The notes under the pieces were generated by a model. The model had not been told where the DNA came from, did no database searches, and saw only the letters and a program-made list of their open reading frames with translations. The translations under genes were made by a program, and so were the position numbers. DNA of 64,000 bases, from positions 62,001 to 126,000 of the forward strand of contig MBPM02000132.1 in assembly GCA_001695595.3 (NCBI GenBank). The letters run 5' to 3'. Positions 53,960 to 64,000 of the stretch are shown here, piece after piece. Source of the DNA: Plasmopara viticola (taxonomy: Eukaryota; Oomycota; Peronosporomycetes; Peronosporales; Peronosporaceae). The number at the start of each line of letters is the position of its first letter. The first letter of the stretch is position 1.

Positions 53960-56900
53960 AATTTATAGCAGGCTTTCGGCCGCGAAGATTCATTGGCAAC
54001 GCCCGATCGTATCATCATCACGAGACTTCAGTTGCTGTCGTTCGTGTTTGGTTTTAGTACACAGTGCGCACAGAAAACGATACATCGTAAAAAAAATTAT
54101 CTTTTTTCTGTGCGTCCAAGATCTTGTGAGACCGATAACTGTGTGGCAGGCAGTTGTCTTTTCGAAAATTGTACCTTTTTAAACAATCTTGGCCACACAA
54201 CCGCCTAGGTTTATCACTTTGGAGATGCGTATAATATTTCCCCTTGTTAGGTCACCCACAAACACCTCCAACTTTAAGCAATAAGTACGACGGAAAATGC
54301 CACATGCGCGCTGGCGTAAACTCTCTTAGCATTCGGCCACTAGAGATTAGAGAACGCTTAAGCTAGCAATATGCTGTCAATTGATTTCACTGATCGCGGG
54401 CCAAAAAAGATCTAGACCTGTATTGGCCTTTTGAAATGTCTCATACGAAAGGATATGGGGGGGCTGTGACTTTCGCGGCAAAGACTCAATCTGAATTTTT
54501 TTAGCCTTATTTTTTTAGCCTCAATGGCCTTTGTCAATGAGTTCACCAAAAAACCAAGAGCTAGGGGAATAGGCGAGGCTAAAGACGGCAAGCTCGGTAT
54601 ATCTAGGGTAGGTCCAACGGTCAGAGGGCTAAAGGCTTGTGTGACTCGCTCGGAGCCAGGTACCGATGTAAGCTGCCGTCACGTGAGAGGTCGACTCGCT
54701 CTCTTGACAGTACCTATGACAAGGAAGAGAAGAACCTGTTCGATAAATACTACTTGGTCTATATAGCTCACGGTGTTGAGCTTTGTGCTTATCTGCTTTG
54801 CGCGCTAGGCATCTATAAACGGCACTTAGTTTAAGAAAACATTTATTTTAGTGCAACCTTACGGTAGATATGCGCGTAAATCTAAAACGCGTCGTATTCG
54901 ACTAAAGCATTTTATTCAGAATCGTAAGAAGCCCATGACCTACATTTGGATATGCTTCGCAGCGCTGTCTAACCACAAATTAGTTCCAGAATCTATATCA
55001 AAATTGTGTGAGCATCTTTTCAGACGGGATAGGTAAACAAAGGTTCATAAAGCCCATAAAGCGGCATGTGAGTATAAGCCGTATCGTTGGTATCGAAAAG
55101 AATGCAGACCTGGTTGACGAAGAGTAATTGCCAATGCTTTGTTTCTGATGATATCCATACAATTTAATGGTATTTGTCTGCGTCAAGCGCGTCAAGATGT
55201 TCAGACCAGAAAAAAACTGGCCAGCCGGCTAGTAAAGAAACATCAACTTCCCCTTCAAACAAGTGTTTTTGAGTGTCAGGAAGAAGCCCAAGAATGCTCC
55301 GAGACTAATCGTGCAGATCGTACGCGCAAGCCTGATTCTTAAAAAATGCAGCAATCACTACAGATTTCAAAGCGATTGACAATACTTTTCAACCAATTGA
55401 ATGCACTGTAACCCCGAATGTTTTTGTCATATGCTTCGTTCATCAAAGAACAATATCACTTTTTGATTAGTGACGTATTCAAATAAACAGTGATACAAAA
55501 AAGGAACCCGTATCCCAGAGGATTAAGCTTTAAAGCTCCTCAAGATTAATAGCGTCGGGCGCTATATTGTTGATCGTGGACCTCGATACAAGATATGACG
55601 CTGAAATGGGCTGGGTGTATTTCGCTTTGCTAGTAAGCGTAAGTGTGGTAACGCCTTGATCAGAAGGCAGAAGCGCTGTTGGTGCGGATAATGAATGTTA
55701 TGAGTATTAATATGACGGAGATGAACATCAATATTAGGGTTCGAGGCGATCCTTTGAGTGAAGCATTAGAGTGGCACGCTGGACACAAAGCAGCGCTCTT
55801 TTAAAGTGCACTCTCTTGCTGCCATAAGTGAAATAGGTGACTTTGAGCTGCGTTCATCCCCTACCACTGCACGTGCAGTTGTATATGGACAAACGGGATA
55901 GGACTTTACAAGCTAGCACATGCTGCGTACAATAAGTGATTTCAGCCAAGAAATCAAGGGAAAATCTTGCAGATGCATGTGGATTCGTCCGTGACACACT
56001 GAGCGACCTTGCGATTGATATAGACTACGCCGGGTATATATACGCTACTTATAGCATGCACAAGGAGCCACTACTAAACGCTCGTCGTGAACAGCAGTTG
56101 ATTTGTGACATGCAAAGTATGGTCGACCAGAGGCAGATGCATCTGGAAATTTTCCTTTTAATGCGTCCAAGAACGGAAATTACAAAGTTGTGCTTTGCGT
56201 AGCATTGCTGCATGCTAGACGTCTGGCTAGATGTCAGCATGCGGTACGATTGCGCCGATACGGCGAAGTCTTTTGGTAGTTTCGATTTCATAATAGAAGA
56301 AGGCGGTAACGCAATATGCTGATTGAGCAACAGCGATAAATTTACCAAATGGAGAGATCGGTAAACTTTAAAGGCACAATAACCCTCTTTTTATATCTCT
56401 GCTTGAGCTGAATAAAATGTCCAACGGCGGAGCTCAAAAGCTCGATAAGATTTATGGCATCGCTACAGTGATAGTATTTTGACCTGCAGAAGAGATAAGC
56501 GTTTCAACTTTATGAGTAAAAAGACGCAAAGAAGGTGATTAAAACTCTAAGAAGATTCGTAATTCAGAAAAACTCGTCCGGTCCGTATCATACCCGGTAA
56601 AGTACTGTCTTATGAGCCCCTTAACCAGTGCTACCGTCTGAAAAAGGCGCTATGAAATTAAATTGGTTTTAAAAAGCAAATCCCGCGTAGCACGGCAGCA
56701 GTTTTTATCCAAAAAATAATATGACTTTATTAACTTAGGCTTTCAAGAAAACCGCGAGAAAGAATGAATTTGAATCAGCAAGTTTGCAAATTTTGCGCCA
56801 ATATTAAATGGCAGACAATCTGTTGGCAATTGGAGCATTGTGGACGCTCTGAATAAGTTGTGTTTGGCAATCATTCTTGCATTGGCGCTTTTTTTTAAAA

Positions 56901-57480
56901 GCTAATGATGCGAAACAGAATGATGGGATGGTCAATGTGCAGCGTACTCGACCTAACCGATGTATATTATCCGTTTACCACATGAAAGGGTGACGTAATC
57001 TTGGCCGCAATCAGCACTTTGTAAGTCTTGCTTGCTCTTGGAGTAGCTGGTTATGTTTTTGAAAGCTATCCAATGCGTCTGTACACTCCATAAGGAGTAT
57101 GTACCGATATAAATCAATGACGTCGTTTTTTTAATCATTGAGAGCTAAGTAAGTATCAAGAACCTTCTTACCTGTTTTGATTTTAGAATTTTACTTAAAG
57201 CCCGATTTAGCTCGTGTTATTCGTGCCAAAATTATAGACACGTTCCCAATACTAAAACAAATTTTACTGCTCAAAGAGCGGTTAGACTTATCATTTAAGT
57301 CGAAAATCGATCTCTTCAAAATTTTCACCTGTAATTAGGTAAGTGGCCAAGGATCTAGTGCGCAATAGAACACGGTTTGCAGCTTGAGTCTCTATTTGAA
57401 GTCTCTCTTAGATCGGATAGGTATTGGGCGCAGCTATAGCTATACAAATATCCGCGCTAGCACGATATAGGGTTTGCGAC
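53960..57480 (+). repeat. Repeat R, most complete copy (+)
   Basis: From GGCTTTCGGCCGCGAAGATT (53971) to CGGGTTTTGAATC near 57535. It starts ~290 bp after an effector stop, as at 19.48 kb. Residual protein-like blocks recur between copies, e.g. GRYARKSKTRRIRLKH (54863) against GKYARKFKTRRIQIKHY (20364), and LVPESISKLCEHLFRRDR (54980), suggesting a decayed coding gene of unknown type. No intact frame exceeds ~90 codons. Confidence 0.65.
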
Positions 57481-57850
57481 AGGTCCACTCGTTGCCTTGC
57501 TTCATACATTGTTGTTGCTATCGATCGGGTTTTGAATCATATTAATGACATCGAAACAATACTAATGAAGTGTCAGTTACTTCTTATAATTTTCGATCCA
57601 AAGTCACGACATATCACCCCACTTTACTGTTTTTTCTTGGTTCTTAGCAACGACGGTGAACCAGTGGACCTGTTGCAAACCCTTTATCGAACCAGCGCAG
57701 ATATTTGTACAGCTATAATTGCGCAACGCTTTTACGGTCTGGGAGACTACAAACAGAGACTCAGTCTGCACACCGTGTTCTATTGCGCTCTAGATGCATG
57801 GCCACTTACCTAGTTACAAGTGGAAAATTTCGAAGTGATCGATCTTCGAC
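57480..57850. other. Junction between two opposed R copies
   Basis: Contains the R outer edge GACGGTGAACCAGTGGACC (57652) and sequence otherwise found upstream of effectors. A 129-codon plus frame (57424-57813) crosses it, but the corresponding sequence at 17500-17700 is not open, so I do not call a gene. Confidence 0.45.
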
Positions 57851-60800
57851 TTCAGTGATAAGTCTGACCGCTCTTTGTGTATTAAGACTTGCTTTAATAC
57901 TGTTGAAGACGTGCTTATAATCAGGAATAATACGGGTTTTTGGTTCCCAAGCAGGACAATAACATCAAATGCAGGAAAGAAGGTTGTTGATACTTATCCC
58001 GCTCTGTATGACTACAAAACGATATCATCAATATGTGTCAGTACATACGCCTTATGAAGTCTGCAGACGCATTCGATACCTCTCAAAACATAACCAGCTT
58101 CTCCCAAAGCAAGATACACGGGATGCTGACTAGGGTCGGGGTTACGTTACGCTTCTGTACGAGAAACGAATATTTTACATCGAATAGGTCGAGTGTGCTG
58201 TGCATTGATAATCCCATCCTGTTCTTTCGCACCACTAGCTTTTAAAAAAGTAGCTCCAGTGCCAGAGTGGTGGCCAAACACAACTTACTTTAAGCATCCA
58301 CAATGCTTCACTTGCCAAAAGCGTTTTTTGTTACTGAAATTCGGCATAAAATTGCGTAGGCTTGCTGGCCCAAATTTGATTCCTTATCGCGATTTTCCCG
58401 GAACCTGAGTTAATGAGGTCGAATTTTTATAGATGAACGCCACTGCCGCGCTACGTCGTATTTGCGTTTCTAGAACCAAATAAATGTCATAGCGCCTTTT
58501 TCATACGGTAACGCTGACGAAGGAGCTCATAAGACAGTACCTTACTGGACGTGATACTAATCAGATGAGTTCTTCTGAATTGACAAGCTTCTTTGAGAAG
58601 TCATAAACTTCTTTGTGAGAATTTGATCTCTTCTGTATGTCGGATGAATACTACTTTGGCGATGTCGATGAGCTTATCGAGCTTTTGGGCTCCGCCAAGC
58701 ACATTTTATTCAGCTCAAGCAGGGACATTGATATGAGACTTATTGTGCGTACGAAACTTACAAGTCTCTTCTTTCGGTATAGCCGAGCTCTATTGCTGAT
58801 TAAACATATTGCATTACCATCTTCTCTCTTTAAAAGAACCTGCTAAAGTGTTCCGCCCTATCGGCACAACCGAACCTCATGCTGAGATGTCTAGCATGCG
58901 GAAATGCTACGCAGGGCCTCGCTAAGTTAATCTCACTCGTTCATCTTTAGACGCATCATAAGACATCTTCCCGATTGCCTCGGCCTTCGGCCGACTATAC
59001 TTTGCATGACGTCAAGTAAATTGTCACTACGAGCGTTTCTCATTGGCTCCACGTGCATGCTTCAAGTTTCGTATTTACACTAGGCATGGTTTACAGCAAT
59101 CGCACGGTTGCTCAGTGTATAGCGTAATTATCTGTAAGGTTTTCCCTCAATCTCTTGACTAGAAGCCACTCCAATCGCTTGTCGAACGCAGCATGCGCTT
59201 GCTCTTAGAGTCGATTGCCGACTTTTCATATGTAGCTCTACGTGCAGTGGTTGGGAATTTCGCAGCTATGTCACTTATGGCAAAAACAAGTGCTTTTTAG
59301 AAGAGCGCTGCTTCGTGTCCTACGTGCTACTCTGATGCCAATCTAGAAAACATCGCCGCAAACCCTTGTGATGATGTCCATCTCTGTCGTTTTGATATTC
59401 ATAACATTGATTATCCGCACCAAGCGCTTCGGCCTTCTAGTCAAGGTAGGTCAATGACTCGCCAAATCGATGCTAAAAGCAAAGTGGATTGCACGCAGGC
59501 TAGAGTTTGACATTTCAGAGTAATCCCTTGTATCTAGACCCAAGATTGACCAAACAGCGCCCGACGCGGTCAAACTCGAGGAGCGTCAAAGCTGAATCCT
59601 CGGTATCCTAGATACGGGATCCTTGTTTATACAATATCACTTTTTACTTGATTACGTCACTAATAAACCAGTGATATTGTCCTGATTCAACGAACTTGAC
59701 AAGCCTCAGTATATGACAATTACCTTCCGACGGTGGGTGTTACAACGACACCAATGAGTCGAAACCCATCGTTCTTGAAATATGTAGAAATTGCTGCAAT
59801 ATTTACATAAATTGGGCTTGAGCGCACGATCTTCTTGATTGAGCCCGGAGCTCTTCAAGGCTTGGCCACACCGACTAAAACCTTATTTGTTTAAGTCAAC
59901 AGCGCTTGTCATGTCCTGTACGTAGCGGGGGCTGCCATCTCCTCGTTAGTAGGCTGGTGAACATTTTTTAATTTCAAACATATCGGCGCGCTTGACAATT
60001 TTCTTTCCCATTCAAAAATGTGCGGAGATCATCAAAAACTAAGCAAAGGCAAATTCAACTTTGATGATTAGGTCTGTTTCCTTTTCGTTACTTAAGCTAA
60101 GGCTCATTTTCACAGGCCTCTTGTTAAGTCATGGCTGTGCGAATCTTTCTTCTTTTGTCTATTCCGCCTGGAATAATACCCACAAAACCACAGACTAGAC
60201 TCTCAAATTGATTTGTAAGAGACAGTCCTTCGAAGTATGCAAGGGATTTCCTATCCGGGTTTAGTTCATAGAGTTAATAATGTTGATTGGCTTCGACATT
60301 GTGTTGAAGTCGCGCGCTTCACCGCCATAAGTTCGTGCTGAAACAATGGCTCTTTTGAGCGCATCGGGGTTTTTAGATTCTTAGCATTTGTGGCGCGCAA
60401 GGCAGATGAGCTTTCTGCTCGAAATCATGGTATGTATTGACCGGATGGTATTTATTAAAAAGACCCCTCACACATTCTCATCGGACCTTTTGTCAAGAAA
60501 GTAAAAAAATTCCACATGTTAAGGAGACTTCCGTCAGTACCTAATTGTGGGGGATCAGTCACATAGCTCTAAGCCACTGTGGTAGTATTGGATCCAACTT
60601 ACTTACATACTGCGCGTTGCATCTTTTGCTTAACCCATCTCTCTTAGCTCTTAGGTTTTCAGTGCCTCGAAAACAAGGGCCTTTTATTTGAGTTTACGCC
60701 GTGGAATGCTATCCTGCCCTGTCCTTTCGTATAAAACATCTCGCATGGCCGATCAAGTCTGAAAACTCAAGAAACTTTCCCCTATTGAAAATATTATTAT

Positions 60801-61950
60801 ACTATATTGTTGTTAGCCTTAGGCCTTTTTGCAGCTCTAGCGGGCAAAAGCCAACCGAGTGTGCGCTAAAACGCAAGTGCCAATCCTTGTTATACCCATC
60901 GCCCAAAGGTTGAATAACCTGGAATCAGAAATTTGAAAAACGTACTTCCACGGTATAGTTACAAGTCTACCTCACCAGCTGTAACAATGGCTCTGTTTGA
61001 ACAAAGCTTCGGTCGCAGATGCCTAGCCCTTTTGACGCGCAAGGCAAATGGGCCTGCACCAAGGCCTGCATCGGTCGGATAATATCCACCAAATAGTCCT
61101 TTGTATCGTTAGCAGACCTGCTGTCAAACGAGTGAAAATACTTTTGTAGGATATCGACTAACGTCGTTATCTGGCTGTCTTAAAAATGTCTCATACAAAT
61201 AGACAGAAAAGGCTATGCTTTACAGAGGCATAGACTCGACCTGAGATACTCTAGTTAATGAGGTCACAAAAACAATCAGATCTAAGAATGAGTTAGGCCA
61301 GTGACGTTAAATTCGGTAAATTATTAGGGAGGATCGTCATCAACGCAGTACGTCCATGGTGAATACATGTCTAAAACCTTTCAGGCGTACCGCGAGTCGT
61401 GAAATTGAGTTTGAGTATTCTATCTTGCCCTAGTGGTCGAGATCGAGACGATCGTGCGCCGAAGTGCAAATTGCACTCCTCCTCGCACTCATCACTCAAA
61501 GGTGGAGGTGCTTATGGAAAGAAAATGATAGACTCAACTCCACGGCAAAGTGAGTGGCTCTACCAAAGCCTTTCTAGATTGAGTGTTGGTCTGGCGAACG
61601 AGCTTTGGAGAAGTGCTATATTTGGAAAGACATTTTTCTGCCATTCCAGCATGAGAGTATACCAAAGCAAAGAATAATAATTACCACAAGATGCCAGAGT
61701 AGACAGTCAAGATGAACGAAGTTCTATTAGCTCTTCTTATATTTACCGCTGCTCCAAATCAAATAATTAGTTACTTAGTATCTCAAGAAGTCGGTACTCG
61801 GACGTACGAAGATTGAGTTCCTTTTTTCAAACAATTTCTTCTCTGCGCACATTGCGTAGATACAAACCACAGCAGCTGGTATCTTATGATTATCATTCGA
61901 TTCAGAGTTTAGATTAGATCTTTGCGGCCCTTAACTTACATTGAAGTACT
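57520..61950 (-). repeat. Repeat R, copy (-), opposed to the previous copy
   Basis: Inverted counterpart of 53960-57480: for example GATAAGTCTGACCGCTCTTTG (57859) is the complement of the block at 57280, and TTTTTAGAAGAGCGCTGCTTC (59296) that of the block near 55780. It ends near TCTTTGCGGCCC (61918). Together the two copies form a ~8 kb imperfect palindrome. Confidence 0.65.
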
Positions 61951-62239
61951 TTGATAGTTTTTTCACGGAGCATATCACAATAAAGCTCCAAAAATTGACA
62001 TTATAGTAATGGCGATATATATTAGCTTTGGGTAAGTATCAACATCTCCCTTTCTCAGAAATATTTCAAATAGAAATATCGATATATGATAAAATATACC
62101 CTAATCGAATAAAAAAGAAACTTTCTTGATTGGCATATCCATTGACTTCGTACACTTCGTCGCAATCAAACGAGATTGGAACAATGAGTATTGTTTTCTT
62201 TCACTACGTCTATCTTGCAACATGTTGTTGTTTACGTAA

Positions 62240-63480
62240 TTAATCAACATTGACAGAAAGCCCAAACGAGGTTCGCACACTCGACAGTATGCCGTGGTCG
62301 ACCCCCTTCCACAAACTCTTCAATTGAGTTTCCATCGTCCAATAATTCATAAATGTATTGTTCGAATACTCTTTTATCAAGACGATCCGTTTGGAAGGAT
62401 CGACAAGTGGAAGAAGTGCCAAAAAAGGCTCAACAAGTGGTAAATCCAAAACATCGTTAGCTGCAATGCGAGGTAATGGAATTTCGTGCGCAAAATAAAC
62501 GTAACCGATGATTAAATAGTCCCTATACCTCTTGTGTGTGGGTGTAGCCCACTACAGTGTTAGATACAGGGCTCTTTAATTTGCATCCTGAACGTTGATT
62601 GGCTGTAGCAATCGGATAGGTTTGTGAAATTGTCACCTTCAACTTTTCGAATTTATAGAGTCGCGAAGAGCACATGTATTTCGGGCTGATAAAAGCTATA
62701 AATTGCATCGCCTCCAGTGACTTGCTTGTGTGCAGCACTCGACGCAGCTCTGCGACGATGCGAATGCTCCGTGCATCGATCGTGCTAGTGCTAATACGAG
62801 TACCGTTTGACCCAATCACCGATTCTAATTGCTTGGTACTGCATAGCGAGCTGAATAGGGCAGCAGAAGGTGGGAAAGTGCTGTTTCCACCGCCTGACAA
62901 ACTCTGCAATACACAGACCCAGGCGCTCGCATCGTCGTCGTTCGATCCAGAGCAGACAAAAGAAAAATCTTTAATTGCTGCCTTTAACAGAACGGTCGCT
63001 TGGTTCTTTAAAGCTTTAAAAAGCGGACAGACAGCATGCTATCCTGCAACTGCATCTCTTCACGTAGATTGTCAAAGTTGCTGCCTTTCTAGTACTGCAG
63101 CGATGGCCACAACTCTCCTGTTGCTACGTTCGTCTCTTAGTCAGTACAAAGTATCATCGCTTCCACCTTTTCTAAAACTCTTAAGTTAATCCTTATTTTC
63201 GCAAATAAGACTCTTATTCATATACGTACATGACACTTGCCTGCTTGCAAAGCCAGCCACTGCATACCAACTTTCGGTCAATACGTATCGACAAAAAGGT
63301 TCCCGTTGATCTTTGCAAGTTGCTCTTCGAATTACTCAACATTAAGTGGTACGCGAACTGACTTGTTAATTCCGCCAACCACAAACTTGGCTTCAGCTCT
63401 TCCTTCGTGTCCAGTTTTTACTTCGACTTTCACTCGATCCGCGCTACTTTCTGCTTTCGACTATTTGTGCAATGTTGTGT
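62240..63480 (-). pseudogene. Unidentified decayed gene
   Basis: Protein-like minus-strand segments in changing frames. From the right: DRVKVEVKTGHEGRAEAKFV then INKSVRVPLNVE (63440-63330), INGNLFVDTY (63300); FKALKNQATVLLKAAIKDFS then WVCVLQSLSGGGNS (63020-62880), a stretch with the look of a PH-domain end; RIVAELRRVLHTSKSLEAMQ (62770) and VEPFLALLPLVDPSKRIVLI (62430). Stops separate the pieces. An opposite plus frame (62674-63189, 171 codons) is also open, and I cannot exclude that it is the real one. I do not recognise the family. Confidence 0.35.
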
Positions 63481-63489
63481 TTTAACAGC

Positions 63490-64000
63490 TAATCAAATAT
63501 CGAGAAGATGGTTATTGAAAGTAGTTTGTGGGGATCAACGGTTCCCTAAATGTTATTAATTATGTATGATATAATGATATATTGTTTACAGTGAAATTCT
63601 CTGATAGCACGGACAAAAAGTTGTAAGGACCAAGAAAATCAGTTTACTGGGGTGACAACATTTGTCTTCGCGATCACCAGATAACAATGCTATTGTTTCG
63701 ATATCGTTGCTACAAAAAATAAACTTTTGCCGGCTTCATTCTTACGGTATTCTTGTCGCATCAAAACTTAGGGAATTAAAACTTAAGGGATTAGGATGCG
63801 ACCATCCCAGTTTTTTAGAAAGGCAGATTAATTAATAAGACGTGTGACGATCAAAACTAGAGCGCTAAGCACTGAGTAGCCATTATAAATTAATATATTG
63901 ACCACACTTTGTTTGAGATGTGCTCTGATTAAAATGGCGTTGTGGTTGGTAACATGTCAATCATTTTTCTTGACTATTGTACTAGTAACGTAGGTATTGC
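63490..64000. other. Spacer resembling effector far-upstream flank
   Basis: The GCACGGACAAAAAGTTG...CAGTTTACTGGGGT block (63609) resembles 2591-2635 upstream of the first effector and 51880-51900, and CCGGCTTCATT recurs. An effector may lie just outside the window, or this may be a solo remnant. No coding frame is supported. Confidence 0.35.

Noticed and set aside
57424..57813. 129-codon plus-strand frame between the opposed R copies
   Set aside because: It spans a repeat junction, and the homologous sequence at 17500-17700 is not open. No domain seen.
1..64000. tRNA, rRNA or other structural RNA genes
   Set aside because: I saw no cloverleaf-like or conserved rRNA segments by eye. This is a weak negative that a covariance-model scan could overturn.

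Overview
The window looks like effector-rich, repeat-dense nuclear DNA of a plant-pathogenic oomycete (Peronosporales, i.e. Phytophthora or a downy mildew). The evidence is a local family of secreted proteins with a signal peptide, a degenerate RxLR-like block, an EER motif and three W/Y (LWY-type) helical modules, together with oomycete-type initiator promoters and Gypsy, Copia and LINE relics. No housekeeping gene is intact. All family assignments were made by eye from the sequence.

Effector family. Eleven loci belong to one family. Full-length genes lie at 3051-4163 (+), 18074-19225 (+) and 50219-51391 (-). Two more are nearly intact but have a shifted C-terminus (33224-34270 and 41886-42911, both -). 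Pseudogenes lie at 7100-8339 (-), 29957-31020 (-), 31782-32816 (-), 35104-35963 (+), 43785-44853 (-) and 52506-53673 (+), and a small fragment lies at 25843-26000 (-). Every intact member has R-x-G-T (usually RPGT) at residues 42-45 in place of RxLR, an EER triplet about 12 residues later, and Trp/Tyr pairs 35 residues apart, repeated about every 90 residues.

Layout. 1-2.5 kb: long non-coding repeat R. 2.9-4.2: effector. 4.6-6.9: Gypsy relic (-). 7.1-8.3: effector pseudogene with an in-frame triplication. 8.6-15.1: R pieces, a Copia 3' end and two short LINE derivatives. 15.6-17.2: an NSUN5-like rRNA methyltransferase gene split into two oppositely oriented halves. 17.5-22.5: effector plus R. 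22.8-25: a TIR transposon carrying a coiled-coil gene fragment, then a SEC31-like pseudogene. 26.4-34.65 and 37.1-45.2: two diverged copies of one ~8 kb block (Gypsy relic plus effectors). 35.0-37.1: an effector pseudogene and LTR/gag that are an inverted copy of 5.9-7.7 kb. 45.3-49.2: R (-) broken by a Copia relic. 49.2-50.0: second TIR element. 50.2-53.7: two effectors head to head. 54.0-62.0: two R copies in opposite orientation. 62.2-63.5: a decayed gene I could not identify.

How it fits together. Effectors have multiplied here by segmental, inverted and tandem duplication together with the R repeat and LTR sequences, and most copies have then decayed. The surviving genes keep a conserved initiator-like promoter just upstream of the start codon and would be secreted, probably acting inside host plant cells.
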